A model generated the notes under the pieces. It saw nothing but the letters and a program-made list of their open reading frames with translations, made no database searches and had not been told where the DNA came from. From Verrucomicrobiaceae bacterium (GTDB lineage Bacteria; Verrucomicrobiota; Verrucomicrobiia; Verrucomicrobiales; Verrucomicrobiaceae), in NCBI GenBank assembly GCA_947507875.1, contig CANNQP010000001.1, forward strand, positions 248,001-312,000: DNA of 64,000 nt, in the 5' to 3' direction. Shown here piece after piece: positions 42,349 through 53,305 of this stretch. The translations under genes and the position numbers were made by a program. Every line of letters begins with the position of its first letter. Within the stretch, counting starts at the first letter, position 1.

Positions 42349-44706
42349 ATGAACCTGACACTGAATTCCATCCTCTACCCTGTACTGTTTTTTTCGGTGC
42401 CACTCACCATTCAGGCAGAAGTCCGCAAATGGACAAGCAAGGCTGGGACTTCTCTGGAAGCAGAAATGACAGGCGTAGATATCGCGGCACGAACCATCAC
42501 GCTAAAAAAAGCGGATGGCACCCCATTGACCATCCCGATTGATGCACTTTCGGATTCAGACAAAGCCTTCGCTGCTGCGGAATGGAAAAAAATGCAAGCT
42601 GCGCCAGCCACAGCAGGCACCCCTGCGCCGGCCACCACACCGACAACCACAGCCCAACCTGCAGCTACACCTACCGCTCCTGCCGCAGCAGTGCCTGGAC
42701 GCCCTGCCCCACCCCGCCCTGCCCTGACGATTCTTCCTGCGAAAAGCTTCAAGGCTCCCAATAGCGCAGATTACCTGTCGAAAGTTCTTAAAACACGGCC
42801 ACGCCTCATTCATGCTGACCCAGGTTGGGCCAGGCTGAAAGGCTACAACGCCTCAGACCCTGTGTTTGCAAAGATGATGGCCAACCTGAAAGCCGCCGGT
42901 GAAAAGCTACTCGAAACGCCTGAACTTACTCGTGTCTTTGGTGAGCAGCGAGGCACCGTCACCCCAGGGTCAAAAGCCATGTATCGTATAGCCACGCTCG
43001 GGGCTCTCAAATTCTTGGATGGTGATCCACGCTGGGAAGAAAGAGCTGTGCGTGAAATGATCGCCATCACGGATCCAGCCACTTTCCAGAACTGGTATGT
43101 CGATGAGCCTGAGGTAACGGCTGACTTTCTCATCGCAGCCTCGTTGGGTTACGACTACTTCCGCAATGCTTTCACCGCGAAACAGCTCAGCGATGTGAAA
43201 CTCTACATGGTACAAAAAGGCATTGATGCCTTGGCGGCTCGCCTCAAAGGAGACCCCATCCCACAAACGGCGCGGGGACAATCGGCAGGCACAGAATCTG
43301 CGCCTAAACCCAAAGCAGCACCGGCGAAACCCAATAGCAAGAAACAGGACGATGCTGAAGCAGACGCTGAGCACATGATCATGGCTTCGGCCTTGATCAT
43401 GTCAGCCATTTGTCTGGCCGATGACGATCCTTCAGCAGCCCGCCAAGCGATTGATGGTGCCGCGAAAATCTTCGGCAAAGGCATGACTCATTTTGCACCT
43501 GCCGGCATCTGGCCTGAAGGCATGGAAGCTGGAGAAGAAGTCTTGGATTACGCCATCATGGTTTTGCAAACCTTAAAAAGCAACATGGGTGGAGACTTCG
43601 GCTTTAGCCTACTCGAGGGTATTCCTCAGGCGGGCCTGGCTCGCTTGCATCTGGTCGGCCCCACCGGGGCTTTGTTCAACTATGGTGATTCAGCGGCCAC
43701 CAATCTATCTCGTCCATGGGTTAGCACTTGGCTGGCAGGACAGCACGGAAACTTTGGCCAAAAAGCGCTCACAGCAGGATCTGCTCCCGGAGCAGAAAGC
43801 GCCTTCTTGAACCTCGCTGGACATGTCATGTATTACAATGAGCACGCTGCAGGAGATGGCAAAGCGGACACCTTAGACTATGGTTTTGTCGGAGGTCAGC
43901 TTGCCACTCTGCGCACAGCATGGGATCGAAACGCACTTTACGTTGCCATGAAAGGCGGCGATAACAACATCTCGACAGCACAATTGGACCTGGGCAGCTT
44001 TATCTTAGATGCCGCTGGAAAAAGGTGGGCTATCGAACTCGGAGCCGAAAGTGATCGAGCCCCAGGCTTTGATCCCAAAGCCACCGACCGTTCCAAACGC
44101 TATCAGCTTTATGTCGAAGGTACACCTGGCCAGAACACACTGGAAATTGGCCAAGAAGAAGACGCACCTGCGGCCAAGAAAGGGTCACCGACTCCAAACC
44201 CTGTGATCAGCACGAATCAATCCTTCGATGCCAAAGCACAAACCCTGTTTATCAAAAGCACGGCAGAAGTAGGAATGGCTGCTTTCGATCTCAAAGAAGC
44301 TTACTCCAAGGCCACCAAAGAAGCGATCCGAGGCATCATGCTGGTTCGTGGCCCTAAACCTTATGTCATTCTTCAGGATGACTTGGTGATCAAAAACAAC
44401 ACCCCGGTGACTTGGAAAATGCATACCCGTGCTGAAATTAGCGTGGATGGAAAATCGGCCACCTTAACCGACAAAGAACAAAAACTTCATGCAGTGATTC
44501 TTTCACCTGCCAACGCGACCTTCAGCACCACGGAGCCGCCTGAACCCGCAAACGAACAAATGAAAAAGCTGACTGGCATACACGTCCTCAAAGTGAATGT
44601 AGCTGAAGGAAAAGGGCCCCAGACGATTAGCATTGCTTTTGCTCCAGGTGAACCCCCACCCGCCCATGCCGTGAAACCCATCACGGAATGGATGGGAAAA
44701 AAATAA
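42349..44706 (+). CDS. Secreted SHD1-domain protein with heparinase II/III-like fold
   Basis: 785 residues from ATG 42349 (signal peptide MNLTLNSILYPVLFFSVPLTIQA). Residues about 25-75 are an SHD1 module (RKWTSKAGTSLEAEMTGVD ... DALSDSDKAF), common in Planctomycetes and Verrucomicrobia. A Pro/Ala/Thr-rich linker (85-120) is followed by an alpha-helical toroid (150-480) and a beta-sandwich (500-770). This order matches heparinase II/III-like polysaccharide lyases. Their catalytic His/Tyr/Asn could not be assigned by eye, so the lyase call is tentative. A Lys/Gln-rich insert near 335-345 interrupts the toroid. Confidence 0.7.
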   Translation: MNLTLNSILYPVLFFSVPLTIQAEVRKWTSKAGTSLEAEMTGVDIAARTITLKKADGTPLTIPIDALSDSDKAFAAAEWKKMQAAPATAGTPAPATTPTTTAQPAATPTAPAAAVPGRPAPPRPALTILPAKSFKAPNSADYLSKVLKTRPRLIHADPGWARLKGYNASDPVFAKMMANLKAAGEKLLETPELTRVFGEQRGTVTPGSKAMYRIATLGALKFLDGDPRWEERAVREMIAITDPATFQNWYVDEPEVTADFLIAASLGYDYFRNAFTAKQLSDVKLYMVQKGIDALAARLKGDPIPQTARGQSAGTESAPKPKAAPAKPNSKKQDDAEADAEHMIMASALIMSAICLADDDPSAARQAIDGAAKIFGKGMTHFAPAGIWPEGMEAGEEVLDYAIMVLQTLKSNMGGDFGFSLLEGIPQAGLARLHLVGPTGALFNYGDSAATNLSRPWVSTWLAGQHGNFGQKALTAGSAPGAESAFLNLAGHVMYYNEHAAGDGKADTLDYGFVGGQLATLRTAWDRNALYVAMKGGDNNISTAQLDLGSFILDAAGKRWAIELGAESDRAPGFDPKATDRSKRYQLYVEGTPGQNTLEIGQEEDAPAAKKGSPTPNPVISTNQSFDAKAQTLFIKSTAEVGMAAFDLKEAYSKATKEAIRGIMLVRGPKPYVILQDDLVIKNNTPVTWKMHTRAEISVDGKSATLTDKEQKLHAVILSPANATFSTTEPPEPANEQMKKLTGIHVLKVNVAEGKGPQTISIAFAPGEPPPAHAVKPITEWMGKK

Positions 44707-44812
44707 TCGACTGTCCTCAAGCAGCAGGCGCGGACTCAGCCGAAATCGATAAGGATAGCCGGCAGAGTCCTATCCAAAAGCACTGCACCTTTCTTCCGAG
44801 CGTTAGCCCACG

Positions 44813-46120
44813 ATGTCACAGCCTACTTCGCCTCCTGAAATCACAAAACTGAGTGAGCTAAGCCCGCACCAACGCCGTTCTGGCATCGCTGCTTGGTTAG
44901 GCTGGCTGTTTGATGGCCTCGACATGCACATCTACACGCTGGTCGCCACGCCGTTCGTGGCCGCCTTGCTGATGCATGATGGACTGATGCCAGACCCTAA
45001 GGATGTGGACACAAAGGCCTCCATCATTCAGGCAGCCTTTCTCGTGGGTTGGGCACTGGGCGGAGGTTTTTTTGGCAGGCTTGGCGATGTGCTAGGCCGC
45101 AGCCGCACGCTTGTTTTGACCATCCTGTTTTATGCAGGCTTCACTGGCTTATCGGCTTTTTGCACCGAGTGGTGGCACCTCCTGATCTGTCGCTTTCTTT
45201 CCGCTCTTGGCATCGGTGGTGAATGGGCAGTGGGTGCTTCTTTGTTGTCCGAAACCTGGCCTAAAAAGTGGCGCCCCTGGATTGCCGCGACTCTTCAGAC
45301 AGCAGTAAACATGGGGGTTCTTTTGGCCTGTGCTGCGGGTGCTACCTTTGCCTGGATCGTAAGCCAAGGCTGGATGACCGAAGCCATGAGTCATCGCATC
45401 GTCTTTTTGGTGGGGATCCTCCCCGCCTTAATCACGCTGTGGATTCGCAAAGCGGTTCCCGAAACGGAGGAATGGTCTGCCGCAGCCACAAAGCGGAAAC
45501 CACCTCAAATTCGTGAGTTATTTGGTCCTCAGGTGGCAAGCACGACGTGGAGAGTGCTCGTGATCTGCGCCGTCTCCCTGACCGCCCACTGGGCTTTCAT
45601 GTTTTGGCAGCAAAGTCTCATCCGTGCTTTACCAGAAGTGAAAGCGCTACCGGGTATCGAACAGACTCGCGCCGTGGTTGAAGCCTTGGTGTGGATCATG
45701 AGTGGCTCCATTTTGGGCAATTATGTGGCAGGTTTCCTGGCCAAAATCTGGGGATATCGATTCGCCATCGTCATCATGCTCTTGGGTTACGCAGCTGCCA
45801 TGCTAACTGCCTTTCACAGCGTATCTGCGTGGACGCATGAGCAGATGCTGATCTGGTATGCTGTCATCGGTCTATGCCAGGGTGTCTTTGGACTCTTCAC
45901 GATGTGCTTGCCTCCCCTTTTCCCCACCTTGCTGCGCACCACAGGGGCAGGATTTTGCTACAACATCGGCCGCATTGTGGCAGCCATCGGCACGGTAGTT
46001 TTTAAGCTTTATGTCCCCGTGGGTGACTATCATCAAGCGTTGTATCTCGCCGGTTGGCTTTTCATCCCCGCTGCCGCGATTGCTCTGCTTTTGCCTGAGG
46101 AAAAAGAGGAAGCAGCTTGA
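44813..46120 (+). CDS. MFS metabolite:H+ symporter
   Basis: 435 residues and twelve predicted helices. GWLFDGLDMHIYTLVATPF near the start, the GGGFFGRLGDVLGRSRTLVLTILFY loop (motif A) and RFLSALGIGGEWAVGASLLSETWP match the aromatic-acid/sialic-acid symporter branch. The substrate is not fixed. It converges with the FtsX-type permease, whose stop lies ten bases away. Confidence 0.88.
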   Translation: MSQPTSPPEITKLSELSPHQRRSGIAAWLGWLFDGLDMHIYTLVATPFVAALLMHDGLMPDPKDVDTKASIIQAAFLVGWALGGGFFGRLGDVLGRSRTLVLTILFYAGFTGLSAFCTEWWHLLICRFLSALGIGGEWAVGASLLSETWPKKWRPWIAATLQTAVNMGVLLACAAGATFAWIVSQGWMTEAMSHRIVFLVGILPALITLWIRKAVPETEEWSAAATKRKPPQIRELFGPQVASTTWRVLVICAVSLTAHWAFMFWQQSLIRALPEVKALPGIEQTRAVVEALVWIMSGSILGNYVAGFLAKIWGYRFAIVIMLLGYAAAMLTAFHSVSAWTHEQMLIWYAVIGLCQGVFGLFTMCLPPLFPTLLRTTGAGFCYNIGRIVAAIGTVVFKLYVPVGDYHQALYLAGWLFIPAAAIALLLPEEKEEAA

Positions 46121-46129
46121 GTTTTCGCC

Positions 46130-48499
46130 TCAATCTCTCGCCTTGAGCACACCGACCATGTCCAGTTGTCGGAGCATTCTTCCCACCACGGCAAAGCAAG
46201 CCAAAGCCGCGCCGGACACGACCAGTATCGCCACGCTATAAGTTTGATCACTAATGATCAGGGGTAAGCGAACCGTTTCAGTCCTCACCTGAGTGATGAT
46301 CCACATGGCTAGGCCTTTGCCAAAAAGCAACCCAAGTGGCAATGCAATCACGACAAGCATGGTGAGTTCCCCCAGTAAAACCGCAGCGACCTCTCGCTGA
46401 GTGAACCCGACAACCCGAAGCGTGGCGAGGTCTCTTCCGCGTTCACTAAGTGCAATGCGAGCGCTGTTGTAAACAACGCCAAACGCAACGATGACCGCCA
46501 GTGAAAAATAAAGCCTTTGCAAGATACTAATGCTTTCGCCTGTCGTGCTTCGAAAGGCAGCTAACTGATCTTTTTTGACCAAGGTGGTGGCTAACCTTGG
46601 TGTGGCTTTCACCTCTTTCATGAAAGCTTCCCAGCGATTTTGATCCACTCGGAGATAGGCACCACTCACACTTTCACCTTCCTTCATGACACGACGTAGC
46701 GCCTCAATGTCCATGAAAGCAGAGACACCCGAGAAATCTTCGATCAGACCTCGAACAGGCAATTGCAGAACAGGACGCTTTCCTTCTAAAACCACGACCC
46801 TCACGAGCTGTCCTGTAGTGATCCCCAGAGCTTCTGCCAATGCCTTTGACATCACGAGTCCGTCCTTGGGCAGGACTATGCGCCGGCCTTGAGCATCGAG
46901 CAATCGATTCAAAACCGCATTCTCAGGGAGCCCTGTTAACGCCAATCGCCGCGAAAAGGCCCCATGTTCAAAGCGGGCCTGAACCGCTCTTATCGGTTCA
47001 GCCAGCGTTACTCCCGGCAGATGCTCCAGGTCATGCAGAGCCTTGGCGGAACCTGGTTCGATAAGAAAAGTGACCACATCTTGCCTCTGCGCATCATTCC
47101 ATTGGTAGGTCAGGAGATAATCGATGCTGTCAGCCATGCTTCCTGGCAACACCATAAGCCCAGTAGCCAAAGAAAGCCCAGCGACCGTGAAGGCGGATTG
47201 CCATGGACGACGCTCTATGTTTCGAAGCGCCATGCGCCAAGCCGGACTCATCCAATTCGCCAGACCGACGCGCTCAAGAAAACTTGGTTTGTAGCTAGCT
47301 GGCGGCTCAGGGCGCATGGCCTCGGCGGGCGGTAACTTCACAGCCATCCAAACTACACTCAACACCCCGACCAACGAGGCCAGTGCACTCACGATCAAAG
47401 CCACTGCGACAGAACTGTAATCCATTACAAAATCCAAAGACGGAAATCGAAAGAACAACCGATACAAAGACAAGAGACCACCGCCCATGAACCGACCAGC
47501 AAGACCACCTAGGCATGACCCCAACACGACAATCACCATGGCAAAACCCAAGTAGTGTCTGCCTACCTGCCATGAAGAATAGCCCAAGGCTTTCAGCTGA
47601 GCAATTTGCTCACGTTGCAACCTCACCAGACGTGCGAGAACCGCATTCACCATGAAAGCAGCAACACTCAAGAAGACCAAGGGGTAAGCGACGGAAAGCG
47701 CTCGCAACACCATCAATTCATCATTCAGCCGTTTCGCACTGCCATGATCACTGCGCGTGATGGCACCAGCCACCCCATAAGTGCTCAACATCCGATCCAA
47801 CTCTGCAAGGATCGGCCCCGACTCAACTCCAGGAGCCAAATCCACACAAAAGTCATTGAAAGCCCCATCCATGTCATAAGCAGCAGACAGCGCCCTGTAG
47901 TTCATCCAGAACACACCGAAACGCTTGTTGTCTGGCAAACTCTCCCCTGCCCTCGCCTCAAAAACATATTCGGGAGACAAGCCAATCCCTGTAATCTGCA
48001 ACACATCTGAACGACCATTGATGATGGCCTGAACCCGATCGCCAGGCTGCAATCCATTCGCCTCAGCAAACGCCTCACTGACCAAAGCTTCACGCCTCGC
48101 ATCTGGCTGGGGCATTCTCCCTCGACGCAGAAACACTTGGTTCAACACGGGTTGCGATCCGCTTTCAGGCAAAGAAACCAACTGCCCCGAACACGGCACG
48201 GAAACACCGGGCAAATCCAACACCGCAGCTTGAACCACTCGAAGCTCAAGGGCGGCAATCCCTGGGATTTGCATGATTCGATCTTTGAGAGACAAAGGCG
48301 CACGCTTCAGCGTTCCAAACACATCAGCCATTCGATGTGATTGATAATAATCATCTCGAGTCTGCTCCAAGGTTAGCAGCAGACTTCGAGTCATGATCAT
48401 CATGGCTAATCCACAGGCCATGACCAGTGACACCGCTAGCACTTGGCCCTTCATGCGGCCCAAATCGCGCAGCAATTTCAAATCAAGCGGTGTCAGCAT
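46130..48499 (-). CDS. FtsX-type ABC transporter permease
   Basis: About 790 residues with two FtsX-like halves: a membrane helix at 15-35, a large periplasmic domain, then three helices near 260-380, and the same again in the C-terminal half. This is the layout of LolC/MacB-type permeases of the long, duplicated kind. A TTG at 48505 (touching the apbE stop at 48506) is an alternative start; ATG 48499 gives the MLTPLDLKLLRDLGR start. No matching ATPase gene is in the window. apbE lies directly upstream in the same direction. Confidence 0.85.
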   Translation of the reverse strand: MLTPLDLKLLRDLGRMKGQVLAVSLVMACGLAMMIMTRSLLLTLEQTRDDYYQSHRMADVFGTLKRAPLSLKDRIMQIPGIAALELRVVQAAVLDLPGVSVPCSGQLVSLPESGSQPVLNQVFLRRGRMPQPDARREALVSEAFAEANGLQPGDRVQAIINGRSDVLQITGIGLSPEYVFEARAGESLPDNKRFGVFWMNYRALSAAYDMDGAFNDFCVDLAPGVESGPILAELDRMLSTYGVAGAITRSDHGSAKRLNDELMVLRALSVAYPLVFLSVAAFMVNAVLARLVRLQREQIAQLKALGYSSWQVGRHYLGFAMVIVVLGSCLGGLAGRFMGGGLLSLYRLFFRFPSLDFVMDYSSVAVALIVSALASLVGVLSVVWMAVKLPPAEAMRPEPPASYKPSFLERVGLANWMSPAWRMALRNIERRPWQSAFTVAGLSLATGLMVLPGSMADSIDYLLTYQWNDAQRQDVVTFLIEPGSAKALHDLEHLPGVTLAEPIRAVQARFEHGAFSRRLALTGLPENAVLNRLLDAQGRRIVLPKDGLVMSKALAEALGITTGQLVRVVVLEGKRPVLQLPVRGLIEDFSGVSAFMDIEALRRVMKEGESVSGAYLRVDQNRWEAFMKEVKATPRLATTLVKKDQLAAFRSTTGESISILQRLYFSLAVIVAFGVVYNSARIALSERGRDLATLRVVGFTQREVAAVLLGELTMLVVIALPLGLLFGKGLAMWIITQVRTETVRLPLIISDQTYSVAILVVSGAALACFAVVGRMLRQLDMVGVLKARD

Positions 48500-48505
48500 G
48501 CACAA

Positions 48506-49447
48506 CTATGGACTAGCGTTCACTTTTGTAAATCTGACCTCAACCTCGGGAAACTGACGCGCCCACTTTTGACCAGCCTCTTTCCCCATGACACACAGGG
48601 CAGTTGCCAAGGCGTCAGTTGTCGCACCATCTGGAGCAATCACGCTACATGCAATTCGCTCTCTTAAACCCAAACCCGTTCGCGGAGAGATGATGTGAGA
48701 GTAGCGCACGCCGTCGATCTCCACGTACTGATAAAGATCTCCTGAGGTCGAGACGGCCCGCTGACAAAGTAGGATTCGAGTTTTGCTGAGCTTGTCAGCC
48801 GTCAACATGACCTCCCACCCCTTTTGATCAGGTGGAGCTTCACCTGCCACGGTATCACCACCAGCTTGCACAATCGCCTTTGGAATGCCCTCTTGTTTCA
48901 AAATCCTCAAACACTCATCAGCCGCCCACCCCTTGGCAATGCCGCCAAGATCAATCAGGGTTCCCGGAGAAAGCAGAACCATTCGAGCATCCTCTTGAAC
49001 TCGAATACGTTTCCAATCTGTTGCTGCAATCGCCAACGCCAAACGATCCTGCGGAGGCAATCGGCCCGTGCGTTTGGTTCTTCTCCAAAGGTGGCTCAGA
49101 TGGCCACACGTTGGATCAAAAGCTCCATGGGTCATGTTCGCTAGGGCCACTGATTTTTTCAAAATTGCATACAAAGGTTCACTAACCGCATACGGCATCG
49201 AAGCATCTGGCGCACAAAGACGCATCAACTCACTGGCAGGGTCATAATCCGTGAACCTCGCATTCAGCTCTGCGATTCGTTCATAACACTTTTGCACCGC
49301 ACGACTCGCCTTCCCTTGCTCTTCGCAATAACACGAAATGCGAAACGTGGTGGCCATGCCTGAACCAGAAAAGTCGTATCGATGCAAAAGGTCTCCAGCA
49401 GTCGCAAAACTACCGATCAAAAGATGAAAAAATGCCAAGCAACGCAT
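48506..49447 (-). CDS. apbE: FAD:protein FMN transferase
   Basis: 313 residues with a short signal peptide. ApbE signatures: GSGMATTFRI near 29, GTLIDLGGIAKGWAAD and QAGGDTVA in the middle, and SHIISPRTG at about 250. It attaches FMN to a Thr/Ser of a target protein. No target with the usual motif is obvious in the neighbours. It starts 47 bases after nasA ends and ends where the permease begins, so it may be co-transcribed with the nitrate genes. Confidence 0.9.
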   Translation of the reverse strand: MRCLAFFHLLIGSFATAGDLLHRYDFSGSGMATTFRISCYCEEQGKASRAVQKCYERIAELNARFTDYDPASELMRLCAPDASMPYAVSEPLYAILKKSVALANMTHGAFDPTCGHLSHLWRRTKRTGRLPPQDRLALAIAATDWKRIRVQEDARMVLLSPGTLIDLGGIAKGWAADECLRILKQEGIPKAIVQAGGDTVAGEAPPDQKGWEVMLTADKLSKTRILLCQRAVSTSGDLYQYVEIDGVRYSHIISPRTGLGLRERIACSVIAPDGATTDALATALCVMGKEAGQKWARQFPEVEVRFTKVNASP

Positions 49448-49494
49448 CGTCGAACAACATGAACAACAACGAACCTCATGTCGATGATGTCAGC

Positions 49495-51699
49495 TCAAAA
49501 AAGTGGAATCGACTCTTTCTCCCACTCAACCCGCACCGTCGAGTACTTGTAACTCGGCTGACGGCTCAGCGGATCAAACGAAGCATGCGTGAGTTGGTTC
49601 ACCTGCGCATCATGCATCGGCAAATACACCTCGCCGGGCTTCACACAGCCCGTCAATCGGGTCAATGCCGTCAATTCCGCCCGCTTCGAGATCACACGCA
49701 CCCGCTGCCCATCCCGAACACCCAGTTTCGCCGCATCCTCGGGATTCAGATCCAGCATCAACTCCTCCGGCACCATCTTCGCCAGCACCGCCGACTTCCC
49801 CGTCCGCGTCTCCGTGTGCCACTGCGCACTCGTGCCGCGGCCCGTCATCAAAATGAGCGGAAACTCCGCACAACGCTGCTCCGGCGGCACGACAGGCTCA
49901 TCAAAGCAAAACTTCGCCCGCTGATCCTCGGTGAAGAACTTTCCATCCTCAAACAGCCGCCGTTCATTCGTCATTCGCCATTCGTCATTCGTCATTTTAG
50001 CTGGCCACTGCACGCCGCCGTGCTGGCGGATCATGTCGTAGCCTTCGATACCCGTGATCTCACACGGCTGCCCTTCGGAGCAGCGTTGCAGCACGCGAAA
50101 CACCGCCTCCGGCGTCTGCCACTCGCGGAACTTCTCCCCGCATCCCCAATAGTGAGCGATGAGCCGGAAGATGTGGAAATCGGCCAGCGATTGGCCGGGG
50201 GCGCGACGCACCTTCGGGCTGTAGCCGATGCGACGCTCGGAATTGATGAAGCAGCCTTCTTTTTCGCCCCAACCGGCCGCGGGTAGCACGAGGTGGGCTC
50301 GTTTTGCCGTCTCGGTGCTGCAGTACATGTCCTGCACGACGAGGAAATCGAGCTTGTCGAGGATGCGGTTCATCTCGTTCTGGTCGATCCACGAATGACT
50401 CGGATTCGTCGCGACAAACCAAATGGCCTTCACCGTGCCTGCATCCGCCGCCGCGATGATTTGATCATAGGCCAGACTCGGACGGTCCGGGATACGGTCG
50501 ACGGGAATGCCCATCGCCAGCGAGATCTTCTCTCGGTGTTTCGGATTCTTGAAATCATGCCCACCAAACAAGTTCGTCGTGTTTGAGAACAAGCGTGATC
50601 CCATCGCATTGCACTGGCCGGTGATGGAATTCGCTCCCGTGCCCGGTTTGCCGATGTTTCCTGTCATCAACGCCAGATTGATGATCGCCTGTGCCGTGCG
50701 CGTGGCTTGGTGGCCTTGATTCACGCCCATCGTCCACCAGAAACTGACCGCTTTGCCTTCCCGGATGATTTTAGCAAAACGAAGCAGTCTTTCGATGCTG
50801 ATGCCCGATTCTGCGGAGACACGTTCTGGCGTAAAAGCCGCCACAAAAGCCGCGAAAGCATCAAATCCGTTCGTGTGGGCCTCGACGAAGCTTTGATCCA
50901 CACCTCCATCACGAATCAGCAGATGCGCGAGACCATAGAGCAGCGTCAAATCGCTCTTCGGCTTGATGGCGTAGTGCTGCGAGGCCGCCATTGCCGTTTC
51001 CGTCGTGCGGGGATCGACGACGATGATCTCGGGCTGGCGTTTGTTCTTCAAAACACGCTGCCACATGATCGGATGCGCGATGCAGGGGTTCGCGCCGATG
51101 AAGACAAGCACATCGCTCTCCTCAAAGTCGGCGTAAGTGAAGGGTGGCGCATCGAAGCCGAAGCTTTCTTTGTAGGCGGTGACGGCGGTGGCCATGCACT
51201 GGCGCGTGTTGCCATCGCCATGAATCATGCCCATGCCGAACTTCGCTAAAGCGCCGAGAAAGGCCATCTCCTCGAACATGATCTGCCCCGTGCTGAGAAA
51301 CGCGGCGGCCTCGGGACCGTGCTGGTCGAGGATGCGCTTCATCTGATCGCAGAAGTAGCGCAGCGCGGTGTCCCAATCGACTTCTTTGCCATGCAGCAGC
51401 GGCATGCGAGCGCGATCCGGTGCATCGAGCACACTCAGCGCCTCCCAGCCCTTTGGACAGGCGGTGCCGAGGTTCACGGGGTAATCGGGATCAGGCGTGA
51501 GATTGATCGCCGCGCCGTCCTTGAGGTGAATGTTCAATCCGCAGCCGGTGGAGCAGAAGCCGCACACGGCTTTGGTCGTCGCATCTGGCAGCAATCGCGA
51601 TGGAACCTGCCCGAGCCCGAACTTCGCCGGTTCACGCACCAGATCGGCCGTCAGCGGGCCGGTCCATTCGCGGAAGGTCATGGCAGGTGCGGTGAGCAT
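49495..51699 (-). CDS. nasA: Assimilatory nitrate reductase catalytic subunit (molybdopterin)
   Basis: 734 residues. The N-terminal 4Fe-4S Cys set ([10 protein letters not shown] ... ACPKGW) is followed by the Mo-bisMGD domains ([38 protein letters not shown] and [13 protein letters not shown] signatures) and the C-terminal molydopterin-binding domain. It reduces nitrate to nitrite. It lacks the C-terminal flavodoxin or 2Fe-2S extensions of other NasA types. Its start touches the preceding fused Fe-S/DmsC gene, the likely partner. A 28-base heptamer array is inserted in frame near residue 570 ([11 protein letters not shown]). Confidence 0.92.
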   Translation of the reverse strand: MLTAPAMTFREWTGPLTADLVREPAKFGLGQVPSRLLPDATTKAVCGFCSTGCGLNIHLKDGAAINLTPDPDYPVNLGTACPKGWEALSVLDAPDRARMPLLHGKEVDWDTALRYFCDQMKRILDQHGPEAAAFLSTGQIMFEEMAFLGALAKFGMGMIHGDGNTRQCMATAVTAYKESFGFDAPPFTYADFEESDVLVFIGANPCIAHPIMWQRVLKNKRQPEIIVVDPRTTETAMAASQHYAIKPKSDLTLLYGLAHLLIRDGGVDQSFVEAHTNGFDAFAAFVAAFTPERVSAESGISIERLLRFAKIIREGKAVSFWWTMGVNQGHQATRTAQAIINLALMTGNIGKPGTGANSITGQCNAMGSRLFSNTTNLFGGHDFKNPKHREKISLAMGIPVDRIPDRPSLAYDQIIAAADAGTVKAIWFVATNPSHSWIDQNEMNRILDKLDFLVVQDMYCSTETAKRAHLVLPAAGWGEKEGCFINSERRIGYSPKVRRAPGQSLADFHIFRLIAHYWGCGEKFREWQTPEAVFRVLQRCSEGQPCEITGIEGYDMIRQHGGVQWPAKMTNDEWRMTNERRLFEDGKFFTEDQRAKFCFDEPVVPPEQRCAEFPLILMTGRGTSAQWHTETRTGKSAVLAKMVPEELMLDLNPEDAAKLGVRDGQRVRVISKRAELTALTRLTGCVKPGEVYLPMHDAQVNQLTHASFDPLSRQPSYKYSTVRVEWEKESIPLF
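49964..49991 (-). repeat. Four-unit heptamer array fused in frame into nasA
   Basis: Minus strand: four copies of a 7-base unit (consensus ATGACGA, one ATGGCGA), followed by a partial one upstream. It encodes [11 protein letters not shown] between QWPAK and RRLFEDGKF. No inverted partner array is seen nearby. Confidence 0.85.
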
Positions 51700-51700
51700 C

Positions 51701-53287
51701 TCAGTTTCCTGGCATTTTCGGCCCGTGGCAGGCGGTGAAGAAGTAGTGTCGCTCGATCAACTGGCTGCACAGCGTGATGGCAACGGACAAGGTGAAGACA
51801 GCGGCGACTTGAAACTGCGTGACAATGACCGTGGGCAAAACGATGCCGACGATGGCGAGCATGATTTTCCGAGCGCGAAGCAGATGCGGCAGTTTTTCCG
51901 TCAAAATGCGGGCAGACATGTGCCACGGGCTCGATGCATCGCGACGTGCCAGCTTGATCTCCCGCATCTCAAACAGCGAAACAGACCAGCGCAGCACGAG
52001 AGCTGTCGGAATGGCGATTTGCGCGAGCGGATGGCCCATCCAGGCCCAGATCACGCCGGGAATGGCCGTGCCGAGCAAAAGCATCGTGCCGAAGAATTTG
52101 CTGCCGGTGAGCTTCATCGACCAAAACGGACGCCGCGTGTCCACATAGACCATGACGGAGCTGTAAACGGCCAAAACGCCCGCGAGCGCCGCAAGGCTCA
52201 GCGTGAGCTTCGATGGAAAAAGCAGCGAAACAGCTCCCAGCTTCGCAAAGAGCCCGAAAGCGATGATTTCGCGCGAAAGCCAGGATTTCCGCCAGCCCAA
52301 AAACGCCCGCCAGGCCTTCAAAGGCTGCCCGAGATGCAAAACGCTCAGCGCGATGCCGACGACACCCATGATGAAACCCACCCACGAGCAAACCCAAGCC
52401 TCGCGTTGCCCGGTCAATCCAGCCAAAGAGGTCAATGCAGTCACCAAAAACGTCCCCGCGCTCATCTGCGTAAGCACGAGCATCCAGGTCAGCGGTGGAT
52501 GAGCCTGATCGAGGCGTAGCTGCCCTTCATCCGCCGGTTTGGCCTCCGGCAGCGGCTTGGCGGAGACGTAGGTCGTGGTGGGCTGCGTGTAGCTTGAATC
52601 AAAAGTGCCGGGCAGCAGGCGCTCCGATTTGGCGGCACCGACTTTCACGACCTGAATCTTGATCGCCTCGTTCGGGCAGGCTTGCACGCAGGCGGGTGCT
52701 TCGCCTTCGGCGAGGCGGCCATGGCACATGTCGCACTTCCGCACGATCCCGCGCTTGAGGTTGAACTTCGGCACGTCATACGGGCATTTCAGAATGCAGT
52801 AGCTGCAGCCAATGCATTGATCATCCAGATGCCGCACGATGCCTGTGAAGGGATCTTTGTCATACGCGAGCACCGGGCAGCCATTCGAGCATGCGGGGTC
52901 TTCGCAATGATGACAGGCCGTGGTGACGGTCTGCACATATGGCTTCTTTTCCAAACCCACCAACAAGCCCACATCCCGCCACGATTCATCGTCATCGAGC
53001 CCGTTGAGCGAGTGACAGGCCGCGACGCAGGCTTTGCAGCCGGTACAGGCATCCAGATTGACGTGGAAGGCATATTGCTCGCCCGGATTCGGCTTCGAAA
53101 GCGGGATCAGGTGGGTGAAGCGGTCTTTGACCGTTCGTGAATCAAACTCTTCGGAGAAGAGTGCGACGGGTGTGCGGAGGGTTTGCTGGTCACGGAGGGC
53201 TTCACTTATGATTTTTGATTTATGATTTACGATTTCAGAAGGAGCGCCTCCGCCCGCCTCTTGATCATTTGCCAAATCATAAATCAT
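51701..53287 (-). CDS. nasB: Fused DmsB/DmsC-like electron transfer subunit of nitrate reductase
   Basis: 528 residues. N-terminal half: four 4Fe-4S clusters from 16 Cys ([55 protein letters not shown]), as in DmsB. C-terminal half: eight predicted membrane helices, as in the DmsC quinol-binding anchor. The fusion would take electrons from quinol and pass them to NasA, whose start touches its stop. The only in-frame ATG ([14 protein letters not shown]) lies in the right arm of a heptamer element; no other ATG, GTG or TTG precedes the first conserved part. The gene symbol follows function, not homology to Klebsiella NasB. Confidence 0.85.
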   Translation of the reverse strand: MIYDLANDQEAGGGAPSEIVNHKSKIISEALRDQQTLRTPVALFSEEFDSRTVKDRFTHLIPLSKPNPGEQYAFHVNLDACTGCKACVAACHSLNGLDDDESWRDVGLLVGLEKKPYVQTVTTACHHCEDPACSNGCPVLAYDKDPFTGIVRHLDDQCIGCSYCILKCPYDVPKFNLKRGIVRKCDMCHGRLAEGEAPACVQACPNEAIKIQVVKVGAAKSERLLPGTFDSSYTQPTTTYVSAKPLPEAKPADEGQLRLDQAHPPLTWMLVLTQMSAGTFLVTALTSLAGLTGQREAWVCSWVGFIMGVVGIALSVLHLGQPLKAWRAFLGWRKSWLSREIIAFGLFAKLGAVSLLFPSKLTLSLAALAGVLAVYSSVMVYVDTRRPFWSMKLTGSKFFGTMLLLGTAIPGVIWAWMGHPLAQIAIPTALVLRWSVSLFEMREIKLARRDASSPWHMSARILTEKLPHLLRARKIMLAIVGIVLPTVIVTQFQVAAVFTLSVAITLCSQLIERHYFFTACHGPKMPGN

Positions 53288-53305
53288 AAATCGTAAATCA
53301 TAAAT
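53208..53305. repeat. Short heptamer inverted-repeat element (copy A) between nirA and nasB
   Basis: The left arm 53208-53235 is four heptamers (ATGATTT, TTGATTT, ATGATTT, ACGATTT). The right arm 53274-53301 is four inverted ones (AAATCAT twice, AAATCGT, AAATCAT), followed by AAAT. The 38-base core has no gene. The right arm supplies the start codon of the Fe-S/DmsC gene and touches the stop of nirA (53305-53307). Confidence 0.9.

Noticed and set aside
53208-53305. Heptamer arrays as a small CRISPR
   Set aside because: Units are 7 bases with no spacers, arranged as inverted arms; no cas genes are present.
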